This document shows positions 9,097 to 20,640 of a stretch of 64,000 nucleotides of DNA, piece after piece. Each line of letters begins with the position of its first letter. The first letter of the stretch is position 1. This stretch comes from JAKSPM01 sp964450645 (GTDB taxonomy: Bacteria; Bacillota; Clostridia; Oscillospirales; Oscillospiraceae): the NCBI GenBank assembly GCA_964450645.1, contig CAYVEB010000001.1:1-64000 (forward strand). Reading direction: 5' to 3'. Under the pieces are notes generated by a model that was not told where the DNA came from, made no database searches, and worked only from the letters and a program-made list of their open reading frames with translations. The translations under genes were made by a program, and so were the position numbers.

Positions 9097-9695
9097 AGAA
9101 CCTTCACTCCAAACCGCTCTTTTTCTTCCTTGCTCAGGTGCAGCCGCAGGCACACCGCCGCGGTGATGGTCAGAAAACCCACCAAGATCGCGGGTGGAGC
9201 GCCCAGCAGGGCCATCCCGCCTGCGCTCGTCCAATACGCGATGATGGTGCGGTAAAAAGCCGGGGTGATCCGCAGTCCCAGGGATAAGAACAAAAATACC
9301 GCCGCAAACATTGCGACCGGCAGGATGTACGGGATAAGCCCCAAAAGGCACCCAAACGTCGTGGCGATGCCCTTTCCGCCGCGAAATTTGCGGAAGATGG
9401 GAAAGATATGTCCAAGCACCGGCGCAGCGAGCACTATCAACAGTCCCCAGTTATTGTGCAGCGGTGCGGCGCGCAGATAGAAAAGCACCGGCAGCAGACC
9501 CTTGAACAGATCGCACAGCAGCGTCAGCGCGCCGCACCAAAAGCCGCCGTATTTGAACGCGTTCGCCGTGCCCGGATTTTGGTCGGGGCTTTGCGCGTAG
9601 AACGCCTTCTTGCCAAAGAGTACGCCGAACACATCGGCGTATAGGATACTGCCGGAAAGATAGCCAAAAATTGTAAAAAATAACGCCCGTTTCAT
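9084..9695 (-). CDS. plsY: Glycerol-3-phosphate acyltransferase PlsY
   Basis: A membrane enzyme that moves the acyl chain from acyl-phosphate to glycerol-3-phosphate, the first committed step of phospholipid synthesis. The 203 residues match the family length and carry its loop motifs: GYLSGSILYADVFG, then PGTANAFKYGG in place of the usual GSxNPGxTN pattern, and KFRGGKGIATTFG. The first motif differs slightly from the classical LSGSIP...GD form, so this may be a divergent paralogue, not the only PlsY of the cell. It lies between the DUF308 gene and the UgtP-like gene, with an AAAGGAAG ribosome site. Confidence 0.88.
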   Translation of the reverse strand: MKRALFFTIFGYLSGSILYADVFGVLFGKKAFYAQSPDQNPGTANAFKYGGFWCGALTLLCDLFKGLLPVLFYLRAAPLHNNWGLLIVLAAPVLGHIFPIFRKFRGGKGIATTFGCLLGLIPYILPVAMFAAVFLFLSLGLRITPAFYRTIIAYWTSAGGMALLGAPPAILVGFLTITAAVCLRLHLSKEEKERFGVKVLWMR

Positions 9696-9728
9696 CGGTT
9701 TACTTCCTTTCGTTTTGCCAAAGGCCGC

Positions 9729-10334
9729 CTATCCGCGGCGGGTATACTCATGGGGCTCCGCCTCGATCACATCGGGCATCTGGTTTTTGACGATGCGCAC
9801 GGTGCTTACGACAGTATAGAGGTTCAAAAGCCCCTCGGACAGCAAGGAGATTCCCAGCAGCACCGGCAGGACCTTCGCTCCGGTCCCGGAATCGATGGCC
9901 AGCACAATTCCGGACGCGCCGGCGAGGATGGCGAGCGCGAAAATCAGCCACCAGCTTTTGATTCCGAACCGCTTGGAATCCATCGCAATACGGATTTTGA
10001 ACATGCCGTCGAGCAAAATGGCGATTCCAAGCGCCACGGAGATAAAGGACGCCAGGTTTTGCGGATGGATCAGGACGACCACGCCCAGGACGAGCATCAA
10101 AATTCCAAACTCCAAATCAAACTGGAACGCCAGCCGGAACAGGTCCTTGGAAAAGTAGCCCACCAGTTTGACGACGCCAAACACCACCATCACAATTCCC
10201 ATACAATATCCCATGACGGTGATGGACAGTTCTGGCAAGGCGATCAAAAGAACGCCGGCGACGCAAAACAAAACCGACAAGATGATATAGCCGATTTTTG
10301 CAAACCGCATAGGCACAACCGAACGCATTTTCAT
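9729..10334 (-). CDS. DUF308 (HdeD-like) membrane protein
   Basis: A 201-residue integral membrane protein with about six hydrophobic segments in pairs, separated by short polar stretches. It resembles DUF308/HdeD proteins, whose function is poorly known; HdeD in E. coli is linked to acid resistance. The repeated pattern of a glycine-rich helix ending in a Gly-x-x-(L/K) turn can be seen three times. Its start overlaps the stop of the GT8 gene by four bases (ATGA), showing tight coupling with a glycosyltransferase. A role in the same lipid or envelope pathway is inferred only from position. Confidence 0.75.
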   Translation of the reverse strand: MKMRSVVPMRFAKIGYIILSVLFCVAGVLLIALPELSITVMGYCMGIVMVVFGVVKLVGYFSKDLFRLAFQFDLEFGILMLVLGVVVLIHPQNLASFISVALGIAILLDGMFKIRIAMDSKRFGIKSWWLIFALAILAGASGIVLAIDSGTGAKVLPVLLGISLLSEGLLNLYTVVSTVRIVKNQMPDVIEAEPHEYTRRG

Positions 10335-11194
10335 ATAATGAATTCCTCCCTCGCTTCATCTGACCGTTTGCAGGCGGTGGACTGGGCCAAATACCGGGCC
10401 GCCTCTTTATAAAACACATCGAGCTGGCCGAGATAGTTCTCTTTCCACGGCTTGTTGCGGCCGCAGTAGTGGATGATGACGGCGTTTTTCCGCACCCAGT
10501 CGAGGGTGAGACTCTTTTCAAACGGCGCACGCTGCTGAAACAGTCGCTCGGTCATGTTGTAGCGGCGCGCGTCGAGGGTATGGATCCTGCCGCCGTAAAG
10601 GGCGCTAATGACGTCCTGATCTGGCAGAAGAAGTGCGTTTTTATGCTTTTCAATGAACGCGAAGACGTCTTCAATCCGCTGCTCCTTGCGTAGCAGCGCC
10701 AAATTGATCAGCATCACGCCGGAGTTGATATAGGGACTGCCCTTGTCCATATCCAGCCGCAGGGAATTCATCTTCCGCAAAAACGCGTGAATGTGGGTCG
10801 CGGCGGCAAAGTAATCCGCCGTCAGCGGCGTTTGATAGAGCGGGAGAATCGGGCCGTTGACCACCAGATCGGGATCGAGGTACAGCGCCCGGTCGAGATT
10901 TCGTGGCAGATAGCGGGCGGCGAAGATGCGGTAGTAGATTTCCTTGGGATAGCGCGCCGTCGTGGGCACGTTGTCCAAATCCAGATCCCGCACCCGAATG
11001 GGGATCAGACTGCCATGCACGCCCAAAACCGCCTTTGTTGGCGGCAGAGCGCCGTCCGGGATGCACGTATGCAGGAGGTACACATCGAAAAAGCAGTCCG
11101 GGTTGCACCGGATCAAAGACGAGAGCATCACGTTCAGATAGGGCAGATAGTTTTCATCCAGCGTCACAAGAAGATTGACGGATTCCTTGGCCAT
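10331..11194 (-). CDS. Glycosyltransferase family 8 protein
   Basis: A 287-residue GT8 retaining glycosyltransferase, a family that uses UDP-glucose or UDP-galactose. The nucleotide-binding start NLLVTLDENYLPYLNVML, the metal-binding DxD in LYLDPDLVV, and the later NSGVMLINL and HYCGRNKPW segments are the family's standard landmarks. ATG 11194 has AAAGGGG upstream; the longer frame has no such site. The gene sits in a lipid-biosynthesis operon and not in a polysaccharide cluster, so it may glycosylate a glycolipid made by the UgtP-like enzyme (inference). Confidence 0.88.
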   Translation of the reverse strand: MAKESVNLLVTLDENYLPYLNVMLSSLIRCNPDCFFDVYLLHTCIPDGALPPTKAVLGVHGSLIPIRVRDLDLDNVPTTARYPKEIYYRIFAARYLPRNLDRALYLDPDLVVNGPILPLYQTPLTADYFAAATHIHAFLRKMNSLRLDMDKGSPYINSGVMLINLALLRKEQRIEDVFAFIEKHKNALLLPDQDVISALYGGRIHTLDARRYNMTERLFQQRAPFEKSLTLDWVRKNAVIIHYCGRNKPWKENYLGQLDVFYKEAARYLAQSTACKRSDEAREEFII

Positions 11195-11235
11195 TGCGCG
11201 TTTCCCCTTTCGTATTTTGCCGGCTGCCAGGGCCG

Positions 11236-12222
11236 TTACGGTCCACGGTGCGCGGCGGGCTGCTCGCACAGCCGCCAGAAATCCAGTGTAGTGGCCTCAT
11301 AGTCCGCCTTGTCGACGCAGTAGCTCATGCCGTGCCCGGCTCCGGGGACGATAAGCAGCTTTTTCGGCGCGGCGCACGCCTGATAGTTCTCATAGGTCAT
11401 CTCCACGGGGACAAAGGTGTCGCCCGTGCCGTGGGCAAACATGACGGGGATGCGGTTGTGTTTCAGCGCCTCCACGGTGGAATAGTCGCCTGCGCCGAAG
11501 CCGGTCTTTTCCCGGCAGATCCGGTTGGCAAGCCTGCGGCACACGCCGTAGGGGACGTGGAACGCATCGCGCGTCACATGGCGCCAGATTGCCTCGGGCG
11601 AAGTAAATCCGCAGTCTGCGCCGATGCCGCGTACATTTTCGGGCAGCGGAAGCCCGGCGGCCATCAAAACGGTTGTGGCCCCCATGGACACGCCGCACAG
11701 ATAGAGGGGCAGTTCCGTCCCGAAGCGGTCGTTCGCCCAATGTGCCCAGTCGAGGCAGTCGTAGCGCTCTGCAAGGCCGAAGCCCATGCACGCGCCGCCG
11801 CTGCTGCCCTGCCCGCGCTGCTCTGCGTAGAGAACGCCGCAGCCGTGCCCGGCCCAGAAATCTGCGATCATGCCGAAATCCCGGTACCAGGTGGACCGCC
11901 AGCCGTGCATGGCAATGAGAATACGCTTTGGATGCTCGCAGGGGATCCAATGGCCGATAAGGGGCGTACCGTCTTGCGCGGTGATCTGCACCGTTTCACT
12001 TTCCTTTTCCGAAAGCTGCTTCGCCGCCGAATCCACGTCGTCCCAGAAGTCCTGGTCGGAGCCGGAGCTGGCATACAGCTTCCGCGCGCCCTTGGGAGCC
12101 TCCCGGTCAAGCGCTATCCGCATCAGGAATTTGGTAACCGCGTATGCCGAACAAGAGGCCGCCGCGGCGACGGACGCCACCACGCCGGACGCTTCCAGCG
12201 CCATTTTTACTTTCCTGCGCAT
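11236..12222 (-). CDS. Alpha/beta hydrolase with N-terminal membrane segment
   Basis: A 328-residue serine hydrolase. The N-terminus has one hydrophobic helix (about residues 10-32) after MRRKVKMAL, so the enzyme is probably membrane-anchored with the catalytic domain outside. The hydrolase domain shows AMHGWRSTW, the nucleophile elbow GVSMG, an acid in AHGTGDTFVP and the catalytic His in PGAGHGMS. Substrate is unknown; related proteins are annotated as lysophospholipase or peptidase-like. The start at 12222 is chosen because AAGGAG lies 8 bases upstream. It is the first gene of an operon with GT8, DUF308, plsY and the UgtP-like gene. Confidence 0.82.
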   Translation of the reverse strand: MRRKVKMALEASGVVASVAAAASCSAYAVTKFLMRIALDREAPKGARKLYASSGSDQDFWDDVDSAAKQLSEKESETVQITAQDGTPLIGHWIPCEHPKRILIAMHGWRSTWYRDFGMIADFWAGHGCGVLYAEQRGQGSSGGACMGFGLAERYDCLDWAHWANDRFGTELPLYLCGVSMGATTVLMAAGLPLPENVRGIGADCGFTSPEAIWRHVTRDAFHVPYGVCRRLANRICREKTGFGAGDYSTVEALKHNRIPVMFAHGTGDTFVPVEMTYENYQACAAPKKLLIVPGAGHGMSYCVDKADYEATTLDFWRLCEQPAAHRGP

Positions 12223-12557
12223 AACTTTGCTCCTTCCCATCGCGCGATCATAAGAAAATTCAATATATAGTAGGCGTTGAAAAAAATATTTTTTGAGAAA
12301 TTGTGCATGAGGACGGCCATTCTCCAGGAAAACTGTTTTATTGGAAAAACGCATCTGTTCTATTGTGTTTCATTTGTAGGATTCCTATCAATCTTGGCGG
12401 CGGTTTTTCGATCTTCCGGGGAGGATATTCCACCGCCTATTCTATAATACCGCCTGTCCTGACATTTTTCCACGGGCAAAAGACGTCCCGTGCCTGGTTT
12501 TCAGACACGGGGCAGGATTTAACTAATTTTCAGACATAAAGCAACTTTTGTCTGCAT
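12223..12557. other. Intergenic region upstream of the hydrolase operon
   Basis: The 335 bases hold no gene. The left part is A+T-rich and probably contains the operon promoter (minus-strand TATATT near 12258), but no good -35 is seen. The right part holds the terminator of the TetR gene. Confidence 0.45.
12485..12513 (-). terminator. Terminator after the TetR regulator gene
   Basis: The minus strand forms CCCGTG...CACGGG with extra CTG/CAG pairing around an A-rich loop, followed by ACGTCTTTTG. Confidence 0.6.
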
Positions 12558-13115
12558 TTACTGCACGGCGCAGCGGTCGAACATCTCCTCGACCATTCCC
12601 TTTTGAATCTCGCACAGCCGTGCGAACTTTCCCCGAATGTCCTCCGGCATACCGGCGCGCATCCAGTTGGCGACAAAGCCGAAGAACAAGCTGGACAGGT
12701 ACTCTCTGAGAATCGTCAAGTCCTGGTCGCGGATTTTGCGGCCGCGCAGCAGCGTTGTCACATAGGCGTCGATGACATGGTCGCAGACCTTGCAGACGCA
12801 CTGTTCGTAGATATCCCGGTCGGCGGAGTGGTAAATATGTAAGAGGGCGCGCTTTTTGCTCAGCGCGGCGCTGATGAACGCCTCCAGGCAATCCTCGTAC
12901 CGCTCGACGGCTGGGTATGCGCAGATGATTTTGTCCGCTTCCTCAAGGAACATTTCCTCAACCAGCTTGGGAATATCCTCAAAGTAGTAATAGAAGGTAT
13001 TGCGGTTGATTCCGCAGTCCGAGACAATGTCCTTCACCGTGATTTGGGAAAGGGGATGCTCCGTCAGCAGGTGATAAAAGGAGTCGAAGATCGCCTTTCT
13101 CGTAAAATTCGCCAT
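12558..13115 (-). CDS. TetR/AcrR family transcriptional regulator
   Basis: A 185-residue regulator with an N-terminal helix-turn-helix of the TetR family: TRKAIFDSFYHLL, then ITVKDIVSDCGINRNTFYYYF, the most conserved block. The C-terminal half is a ligand-binding helical domain with the YLSSLFFGFVANWMRAG pattern of the TetR_C/DhaS-like group. The ligand is unknown. ATG 13115 has GGAGGGAGG upstream. Its own promoter lies at 13179-13207. No obvious target is adjacent on the same strand; the closest candidates are the hydrolase/glycolipid operon downstream or ppdK upstream. Confidence 0.88.
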   Translation of the reverse strand: MANFTRKAIFDSFYHLLTEHPLSQITVKDIVSDCGINRNTFYYYFEDIPKLVEEMFLEEADKIICAYPAVERYEDCLEAFISAALSKKRALLHIYHSADRDIYEQCVCKVCDHVIDAYVTTLLRGRKIRDQDLTILREYLSSLFFGFVANWMRAGMPEDIRGKFARLCEIQKGMVEEMFDRCAVQ

Positions 13116-13178
13116 TTTACGCCTCCCTCCGCTTGTTTGCCACAATTGTTTTTCCAGGCAAATTTTTTCATGTTCCAT

Positions 13179-13207
13179 AGTATAGCACAAACCGGCAAAA
13201 AATGCAA
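13179..13207 (-). promoter_or_regulatory. Sigma-A-type promoter of the tetR gene
   Basis: On the minus strand TTGCAT (13202-13207) and TATACT (13179-13184) are spaced 17 bases apart, 64 bases before the start codon. Confidence 0.7.
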
Positions 13208-13422
13208 AGGCGCAATTTGGGCTTGGCTGCGCTTGACAGGCAAACGCGCGATCACGCTTTAATGTCGTCGCCGCTCGTTTCTCAGTGAACGCTTGCGGGC
13301 TGCAGGACGTTGCTCAAACGCGCATGGTCAAGCGCAAGCGGGAGAAGCTGGTTCCTGAAATCATGCGTCTGCCGGACAAGCCGCTGAAGCAGCGATCCGT
13401 TTTCAGCAAGCCGAACAAACAA

Positions 13423-13452
13423 ACCTTGCGGGATTGCTCCTGCAAGGTCTGT
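13423..13452 (-). terminator. Terminator of ppdK
   Basis: Minus-strand stem ACCTTGC/GCAAGGT with a 12-base loop is followed by TTGTTTGTT. It lies about 70 bases past the ppdK stop. Confidence 0.65.
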
Positions 13453-13518
13453 TTTAATATTCCGTTTCGCCTTTTGGCCGCTAAGTAGGTTTTCCCTTTC
13501 GCAAAGGGGCGAGCGCGC

Positions 13519-16179
<2,661 letters not shown>

Positions 16180-16250
16180 TCGATTTTTCTCCTTTCGTGT
16201 GCGGTCCACAGGGCCGCGCTGTTTTTTAATGATTCTTCTGGTAGTTATGG

Positions 16251-16279
16251 ATTTTACCACAATTTGGCTGCCAATGCAA
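16251..16279 (-). promoter_or_regulatory. Sigma-A-type promoter of ppdK
   Basis: On the minus strand TTGCAT (16274-16279) and TAAAAT (16251-16256) are 17 bases apart, with TGG before the -10. Confidence 0.7.
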
Positions 16280-16471
16280 TGAAAAAAGTGGATATTTTAA
16301 CGATATATATGTCTGTATGCGGCAAACACTCGCCGGTTGTTTCCGGGCGCCGGCGCAAAGTCCGTTTGCCGCCTTACCCTCGTTTTGCCTGCCGGGGTGC
16401 GGACAAAAGCGCCTTTCTTGCGCCGCTTGATCGCGAATTGCGCATAGCTTGTTGAAAAACATAAAAAAAGG

Positions 16472-16500
16472 TTGATATTTGCGCATGAAAATGGTAGAAT
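16472..16500 (+). promoter_or_regulatory. Sigma-A-type promoter of the lic operon
   Basis: TTGATA (16472-16477) and TAGAAT (16495-16500) are separated by exactly 17 bases, about 76 bases before the licC start. This is one of the best promoter matches in the window and probably drives the whole run to 23442. Confidence 0.78.
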
Positions 16501-16575
16501 AAAAAATAGCGTTAAGTGTCATTTTTCTTATTTTTATGGAAGGATCGCGTCAGAGGAGAAAGGGGAGAAAAACGC

Positions 16576-17445
16576 ATGTACACCGTTGACAACGCCGTCA
16601 TCATGGCTGCCGGGACGGCCAGCAGATTCGCGCCACTTTCCTATGAGACGCACAAGGCGCTGATTCCAGTCAGGGGCGAGATTCTGATCGAACGCGAAAT
16701 CCGTCAGCTGCGGGAGGCCGGGGTGCCTGAAATCTATGTCGTCGTGGGCTACAAAGCGGCGTCGTTCGCTTACCTGGAGCAGAAATTCGGCGTGCGCCTT
16801 GTCTACAATCCGGATTATCTGAACCGAAACAACAACGGCAGCCTTTACGCCGTGCGGGGGCTTTTGAAGAACACCTATGTATGTTCCTCGGACAACTATT
16901 TTTCGGAGAATCCCTTCGAGCGAGAGGTTACGGACTGCTATTACGCGGCGGTCTACTCCGCCGGCCCAACCAAGGAATGGTGCATGCAGTACACCGAGGA
17001 CGGAACGATCTGCGGCGTGCGGATCGGCGGAGCGGACGCGTGGTATATGCTGGGGCACACCTTTTGGAACGAGGCATTTAGCAAGAAGTTTGTGGAAATT
17101 TTGGAGCGGGAGTACAACCTGCCTGGGACGGCCGGTATGTTGTGGGAGAGCATCTACATGCGGCACCTGGACGAACTGAAGATGAAAATCCGCAAGTACG
17201 CGCCGGGAGTGGTATTTGAGTTCGACACGCTCGATGAGCTGCGCCAGTTCGACGCCGCCTACGTGCGCGATACCCGTTCGCAAATCTTGAAAGACGTCGC
17301 AAAGCGCCTGAACTGCGGAGAGGAAGACCTCTGCGGGATCACCGCCTACAAGGACGGCGACAACGCGGCGGCGGGATTTACATTTTTCTGTCGCGGCGCG
17401 CAATATGCGTATGCGTATAAAGACAAAACACTGAGGAGGAAGTAA
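16576..17445 (+). CDS. licC: Choline-phosphate cytidylyltransferase LicC
   Basis: A nucleotidyltransferase that makes CDP-choline from CTP and phosphocholine. The 289 residues start with a Rossmann-like signature, NAVIMAAGTASRFAPLS, followed by KALIPVRGE, in which the glycine-rich loop and lysine bind CTP. CSSDNYFSENPF provides the metal-binding Asp. The licA and licB neighbours make the choline assignment strong; without them it could be any sugar-nucleotide transferase. The start has AGGGGAG upstream. It leads the operon licC-licA-licB and is followed by licA after two bases. Confidence 0.88.
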   Translation: MYTVDNAVIMAAGTASRFAPLSYETHKALIPVRGEILIEREIRQLREAGVPEIYVVVGYKAASFAYLEQKFGVRLVYNPDYLNRNNNGSLYAVRGLLKNTYVCSSDNYFSENPFEREVTDCYYAAVYSAGPTKEWCMQYTEDGTICGVRIGGADAWYMLGHTFWNEAFSKKFVEILEREYNLPGTAGMLWESIYMRHLDELKMKIRKYAPGVVFEFDTLDELRQFDAAYVRDTRSQILKDVAKRLNCGEEDLCGITAYKDGDNAAAGFTFFCRGAQYAYAYKDKTLRRK

Positions 17446-17447
17446 GA

Positions 17448-18347
17448 ATGGCAAACGAGATCATCCGCGAGGACGTTTCCCGAATCCGGGCGCTTTTGCA
17501 AAAAGCTCTGGGAACCGAAGCCTATACGCAGCTGTCCCGGCTGGGGGGGTTAACGAATCATACTTATAAGGTAACGCTGGCGAACGGGGAATCGTACGCG
17601 GTGCGCATCCCGGGCCAGGGCACGGAGGAATTGATCGTCCGCGGCGATGAAAAGGTCAGCACCCAGTTGGCGTGCGATTTGGAAGTGGACGCGCAGATGC
17701 TGTATTTTGCAGACGACGGCTCCAAGGTGACAAGATTCATTCCCAATGCCGTGACGATGTCCGCCGCTGCGCTGCGGCAGCCGCGGCATATCGCGCAGAT
17801 GGCGGAGATTTTCCGGAAAATCCACAACTGCGGCGTGGATACGAAGGTTCCGTTTGAAGTGTTTAAAATGGCCGAGGGCTACGAAAAGATCATCCGGGCG
17901 AACCGGGTCGGCATGTACGGTGACTACGAGGACGTCAAAAAAGCGGTCATGGCGGTCAAGGCGGAAATTGACGCGGCGGTGGAAATCCGCAAGGTGCCCT
18001 GCCACAACGATCCGCTGTGCGAAAACTGGGTTGAGGGTGACGGCCGGATGTACCTGATCGACTGGGAATACGCCGGGATGAACGACGGCATGTGGGATCT
18101 GGGAGACGTCTCCATCGAGGCGGGCTTTGACGACGCGCACGACATGCTGCTGTTGCGCGCGTATCTGGGCAAGGAACCGGACAGCGTGGAGAAAAAGCAC
18201 TTCCTGGCCAGCAAAATCTACGTTGACTACCTGTGGAGCCTGTGGGCCAAGACGAGGGTTCCCTACGATGGGCAGCCCATGGAGGACTGGGCTGCGGAAC
18301 GCTATGGAAGACTCAAGGGCTTTCTACAAGCCTACAGATCGCTTTAA
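17448..18347 (+). CDS. licA: Choline kinase LicA
   Basis: A cytosolic kinase that phosphorylates choline (or ethanolamine) with ATP. The 299 residues show the choline-kinase/APH fold: a nucleotide-binding N-lobe with GGLTNHTYKV, the Brenner-type catalytic loop CHNDPLCENW (His186, Asp188), and the metal-binding LIDWEYAGMND with Asp205. Length agrees with LicA of Haemophilus and pneumococcus. It begins two bases after the licC stop, with a GAGGAAG site inside the licC end, so the two are translationally coupled. With LicB and LicC it completes uptake and activation of choline to CDP-choline. Confidence 0.93.
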   Translation: MANEIIREDVSRIRALLQKALGTEAYTQLSRLGGLTNHTYKVTLANGESYAVRIPGQGTEELIVRGDEKVSTQLACDLEVDAQMLYFADDGSKVTRFIPNAVTMSAAALRQPRHIAQMAEIFRKIHNCGVDTKVPFEVFKMAEGYEKIIRANRVGMYGDYEDVKKAVMAVKAEIDAAVEIRKVPCHNDPLCENWVEGDGRMYLIDWEYAGMNDGMWDLGDVSIEAGFDDAHDMLLLRAYLGKEPDSVEKKHFLASKIYVDYLWSLWAKTRVPYDGQPMEDWAAERYGRLKGFLQAYRSL

Positions 18348-18360
18348 GGGGGGAGATCGT

Positions 18361-19308
18361 ATGTTTTCGGGAATTATCGCGGGAGTAACCTGGGCAATTG
18401 CGACGGTGGTTTTGGGAATTGCGCTGGGCATGCGTCCGTTTGTTTCCACAGAGCAAGCGATTTTCCTCGCCCCGTTTGTCAGCACGTTCCTGCATGACGC
18501 CTGCTCCGCCATCTGGGCGACGGCATACAACGGTGTGAAGGGCAATCTGGGCAACGTCTGGAGGGCGCTGAAGACCAAGAGCGGGAAATGGGTCGTGATC
18601 GCGGCGGTGATCGGCGGTCCTGTCGGCATGACCGGCTATGTGATGGCCGTCAACTACATGGGCGCGTCCATCGGCGCGGTGGCGAGCGCCATATTCCCCG
18701 CCATTGGCGCGATTCTGGCCTACATTTTTTTGAAAGAGAAGATGAAGTGGTATCAGTGGGTGTTTCTGATCTTCACGCTCGCGGGCGTGTATGGACTGAG
18801 CTACTCCCCGGATCTGCAAATTGAAAATTTCTGGCTGGGTCTGCTCGGGGCGGTACTGTGCGCATTCGGCTGGGGGATCGAGGCCGTGATTTTGGCAAAA
18901 TCGCTCACCGATCCCGAGGTCACTGACGAATACGCGCTGCAGATCCGGCAGACGACGTCGGCGGTGGTTTACGGTGTGATCCTTCTGCCGGTTCTAAAGG
19001 GCTGGGGCTTCACCGCGAGCTTGTTTACTGCCGGCACCGGCTGGCTTTTGCCGACCATCGCCATCGCGGGCTTCTTCGCGACGGTGTCGTACCTGTTTTA
19101 CTACCGGGCGATCGCGCAGATCGGCGCGTCCAAGGCGATGGCGCTCAATATCACGTACTGCGCTTGGGCCATCGTGTTCACGGTTCTGATTGCGCGGGAT
19201 ACTTCCGTCCTGACGCCGTCGACCATTGTGTGTGCGCTCGTGGTTTTGGTATGTGGCATTTTCGCCGCCGCGGACTTCCGGGAAATTTTGAAAAAAAGCG
19301 AGCGCTGA
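18361..19308 (+). CDS. licB: Choline transporter LicB (DMT/EamA family)
   Basis: A 315-residue permease with about ten membrane helices in two EamA-like repeats, of the drug/metabolite transporter superfamily. LicB in other lic operons imports choline from the host or environment. The first helix is IAGVTWAIATVVLGIALGM, and the second repeat begins near LGLLGAVLCAFGWGIEAVIL. The start at 18361 has AAGGGGGGAGA 5 bases upstream; the long upstream frame is inside licA. Position after licA supports choline as substrate, although DMT sequence alone would not decide it. Confidence 0.88.
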   Translation: MFSGIIAGVTWAIATVVLGIALGMRPFVSTEQAIFLAPFVSTFLHDACSAIWATAYNGVKGNLGNVWRALKTKSGKWVVIAAVIGGPVGMTGYVMAVNYMGASIGAVASAIFPAIGAILAYIFLKEKMKWYQWVFLIFTLAGVYGLSYSPDLQIENFWLGLLGAVLCAFGWGIEAVILAKSLTDPEVTDEYALQIRQTTSAVVYGVILLPVLKGWGFTASLFTAGTGWLLPTIAIAGFFATVSYLFYYRAIAQIGASKAMALNITYCAWAIVFTVLIARDTSVLTPSTIVCALVVLVCGIFAAADFREILKKSER

Positions 19309-19400
19309 TTCCGCCTCCCGTCCGGGCGCGGTCTGCGGTATGCGCGTATGGATTGATCGGACAAGAGAAAGATGTGATCGTATTAGGAAGAGGTTCCGTT

Positions 19401-20639
19401 ATGTTTTTGTACATTGATCCCGGTACGGGGAGTATGCTCTTTACGATTTTAATCGGCCTGATCGGCGCAGGCTTCTACTCCCTGCGGATGCTTTGGATGA
19501 AACTCCGCTTTGCCATAAGCGGAGGGAAGGTCAAAGAAAGTGAAAAAGAGCTTCCCTTTGTAATTTTTTCGGACGACAAGCGGTATTGGAGCGTTTTTGA
19601 GCCGATTTGCCGTGAAATGGACCGGCGGGGCAAGGACGTCGTCTATATGACCGCGTCGGAGGACGATCCGGCGCTGGAAAATTTGTACCCGCATGTGAAG
19701 GCCGAGTTTATCGGCAATGGGAACAAGGCGTTTACCCGGCTGAACTTTCTGAACGCGTCGGTGGTACTTTCCACGACGCCGGGGCTGGATGTGTACCAGT
19801 GGAAGCGTTCGAAAAAGGCGCGGTACTATGTCCATCTGCCCCACGCCGCCAGCGAAATCACGCTGTACCGGATGTTCGGAATCGACTACTACGACGCGAT
19901 TTTGCTCTCTGGAGAATACCAGGCGCGGGATATCCGGAATCTGGAAAAGCTGCGCGGCCTGCCGGAAAAAGAGTTGGTGCAGGTCGGCATCCCCTATATG
20001 GATGAGATGGCCGCGCGGCTAGCGCGTGTCGGCCCCCCCGTGCCGGAGCATCCGCGCACGGTGCTGCTCGCCCCGTCCTGGGGGCCGAGCGCGATTTTCA
20101 GCGCCTACGGCGGCAAAATTTTGGATGCGCTTTTGCAGACGGGCTACCATATCGTCGTCCGGCCGCACCCGCAGTCGTTTAAGTCCGAGTCGCAGATGCT
20201 GGAAAAGCTGATGGCGGAGTACCCCGCGTCCGACCGGCTGGAGTGGAACCGGGACACCGATAATTTTGAGGTGCTGCGCCGCTCGGATATCTTGATCTCT
20301 GATTTTTCCGGGGTAATCTTTGAATTTACGCTGATTTACGATAAGCCGGTGATCTATACCGATCCGCAGTTCGATTTGAGTCCGTACGATGCGTGGTGGC
20401 TGAAGACCCCGCTTTGGACGACCTCGGCGCTGCCCAGGCTGGGCCGCCAGCTGACGCAAGCATCGATGGAGAACCTGAAAGAGGTGATCGACGCTTGCCT
20501 GGAGGATCCGCGGTACGCGGCCGGGCGCCGCGCGGTGAAGGCGGAAACCTGGGCGCATCCCGGCGAGGGTGCGAAACGGACGGTTGACTATCTGCTCGAA
20601 CGGTACGAAACGTTAACAAATACAAAGAAGGATTTATAA
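19401..20639 (+). CDS. Membrane-anchored CDP-glycerol glycerophosphotransferase-like protein
   Basis: A 412-residue protein related to the TagB/TagF teichoic-acid family. The N-terminus has one membrane helix led by the motif YIDPGTGSM (residues 4-12). The transferase part shows HLPHAASEITLYR, VGIPYMDEM, LLAPSWG, VRPHPQ and ISDFSGVIFEF, matching the conserved His and SD(Y/F)SS blocks that bind CDP-glycerol in TagF. In a lic operon without licD it may transfer phosphocholine or glycerol phosphate from a CDP-activated donor to an envelope polymer (inference). It lies 92 bases after licB and one base before the YidC-like fusion gene, so those two are tightly coupled. Confidence 0.8.
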   Translation: MFLYIDPGTGSMLFTILIGLIGAGFYSLRMLWMKLRFAISGGKVKESEKELPFVIFSDDKRYWSVFEPICREMDRRGKDVVYMTASEDDPALENLYPHVKAEFIGNGNKAFTRLNFLNASVVLSTTPGLDVYQWKRSKKARYYVHLPHAASEITLYRMFGIDYYDAILLSGEYQARDIRNLEKLRGLPEKELVQVGIPYMDEMAARLARVGPPVPEHPRTVLLAPSWGPSAIFSAYGGKILDALLQTGYHIVVRPHPQSFKSESQMLEKLMAEYPASDRLEWNRDTDNFEVLRRSDILISDFSGVIFEFTLIYDKPVIYTDPQFDLSPYDAWWLKTPLWTTSALPRLGRQLTQASMENLKEVIDACLEDPRYAAGRRAVKAETWAHPGEGAKRTVDYLLERYETLTNTKKDL

Positions 20640-20640
20640 A

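Larger units (their letters stand above)
13116..13518. other. Intergenic region between ppdK and tetR
   Basis: No gene is supported in these 403 bases. They contain the tetR promoter (13179-13207) and the ppdK terminator (about 13423-13449). Confidence 0.55.
16180..16575. other. Divergent promoter region between ppdK and licC
   Basis: The region holds two back-to-back promoters (16251-16279 minus, 16472-16500 plus) and no gene. Confidence 0.65.

Noticed and set aside
13285..13488. A 67-codon plus-strand ORF between tetR and ppdK
   Set aside because: It overlaps the ppdK terminator and has no ribosome site or family match.
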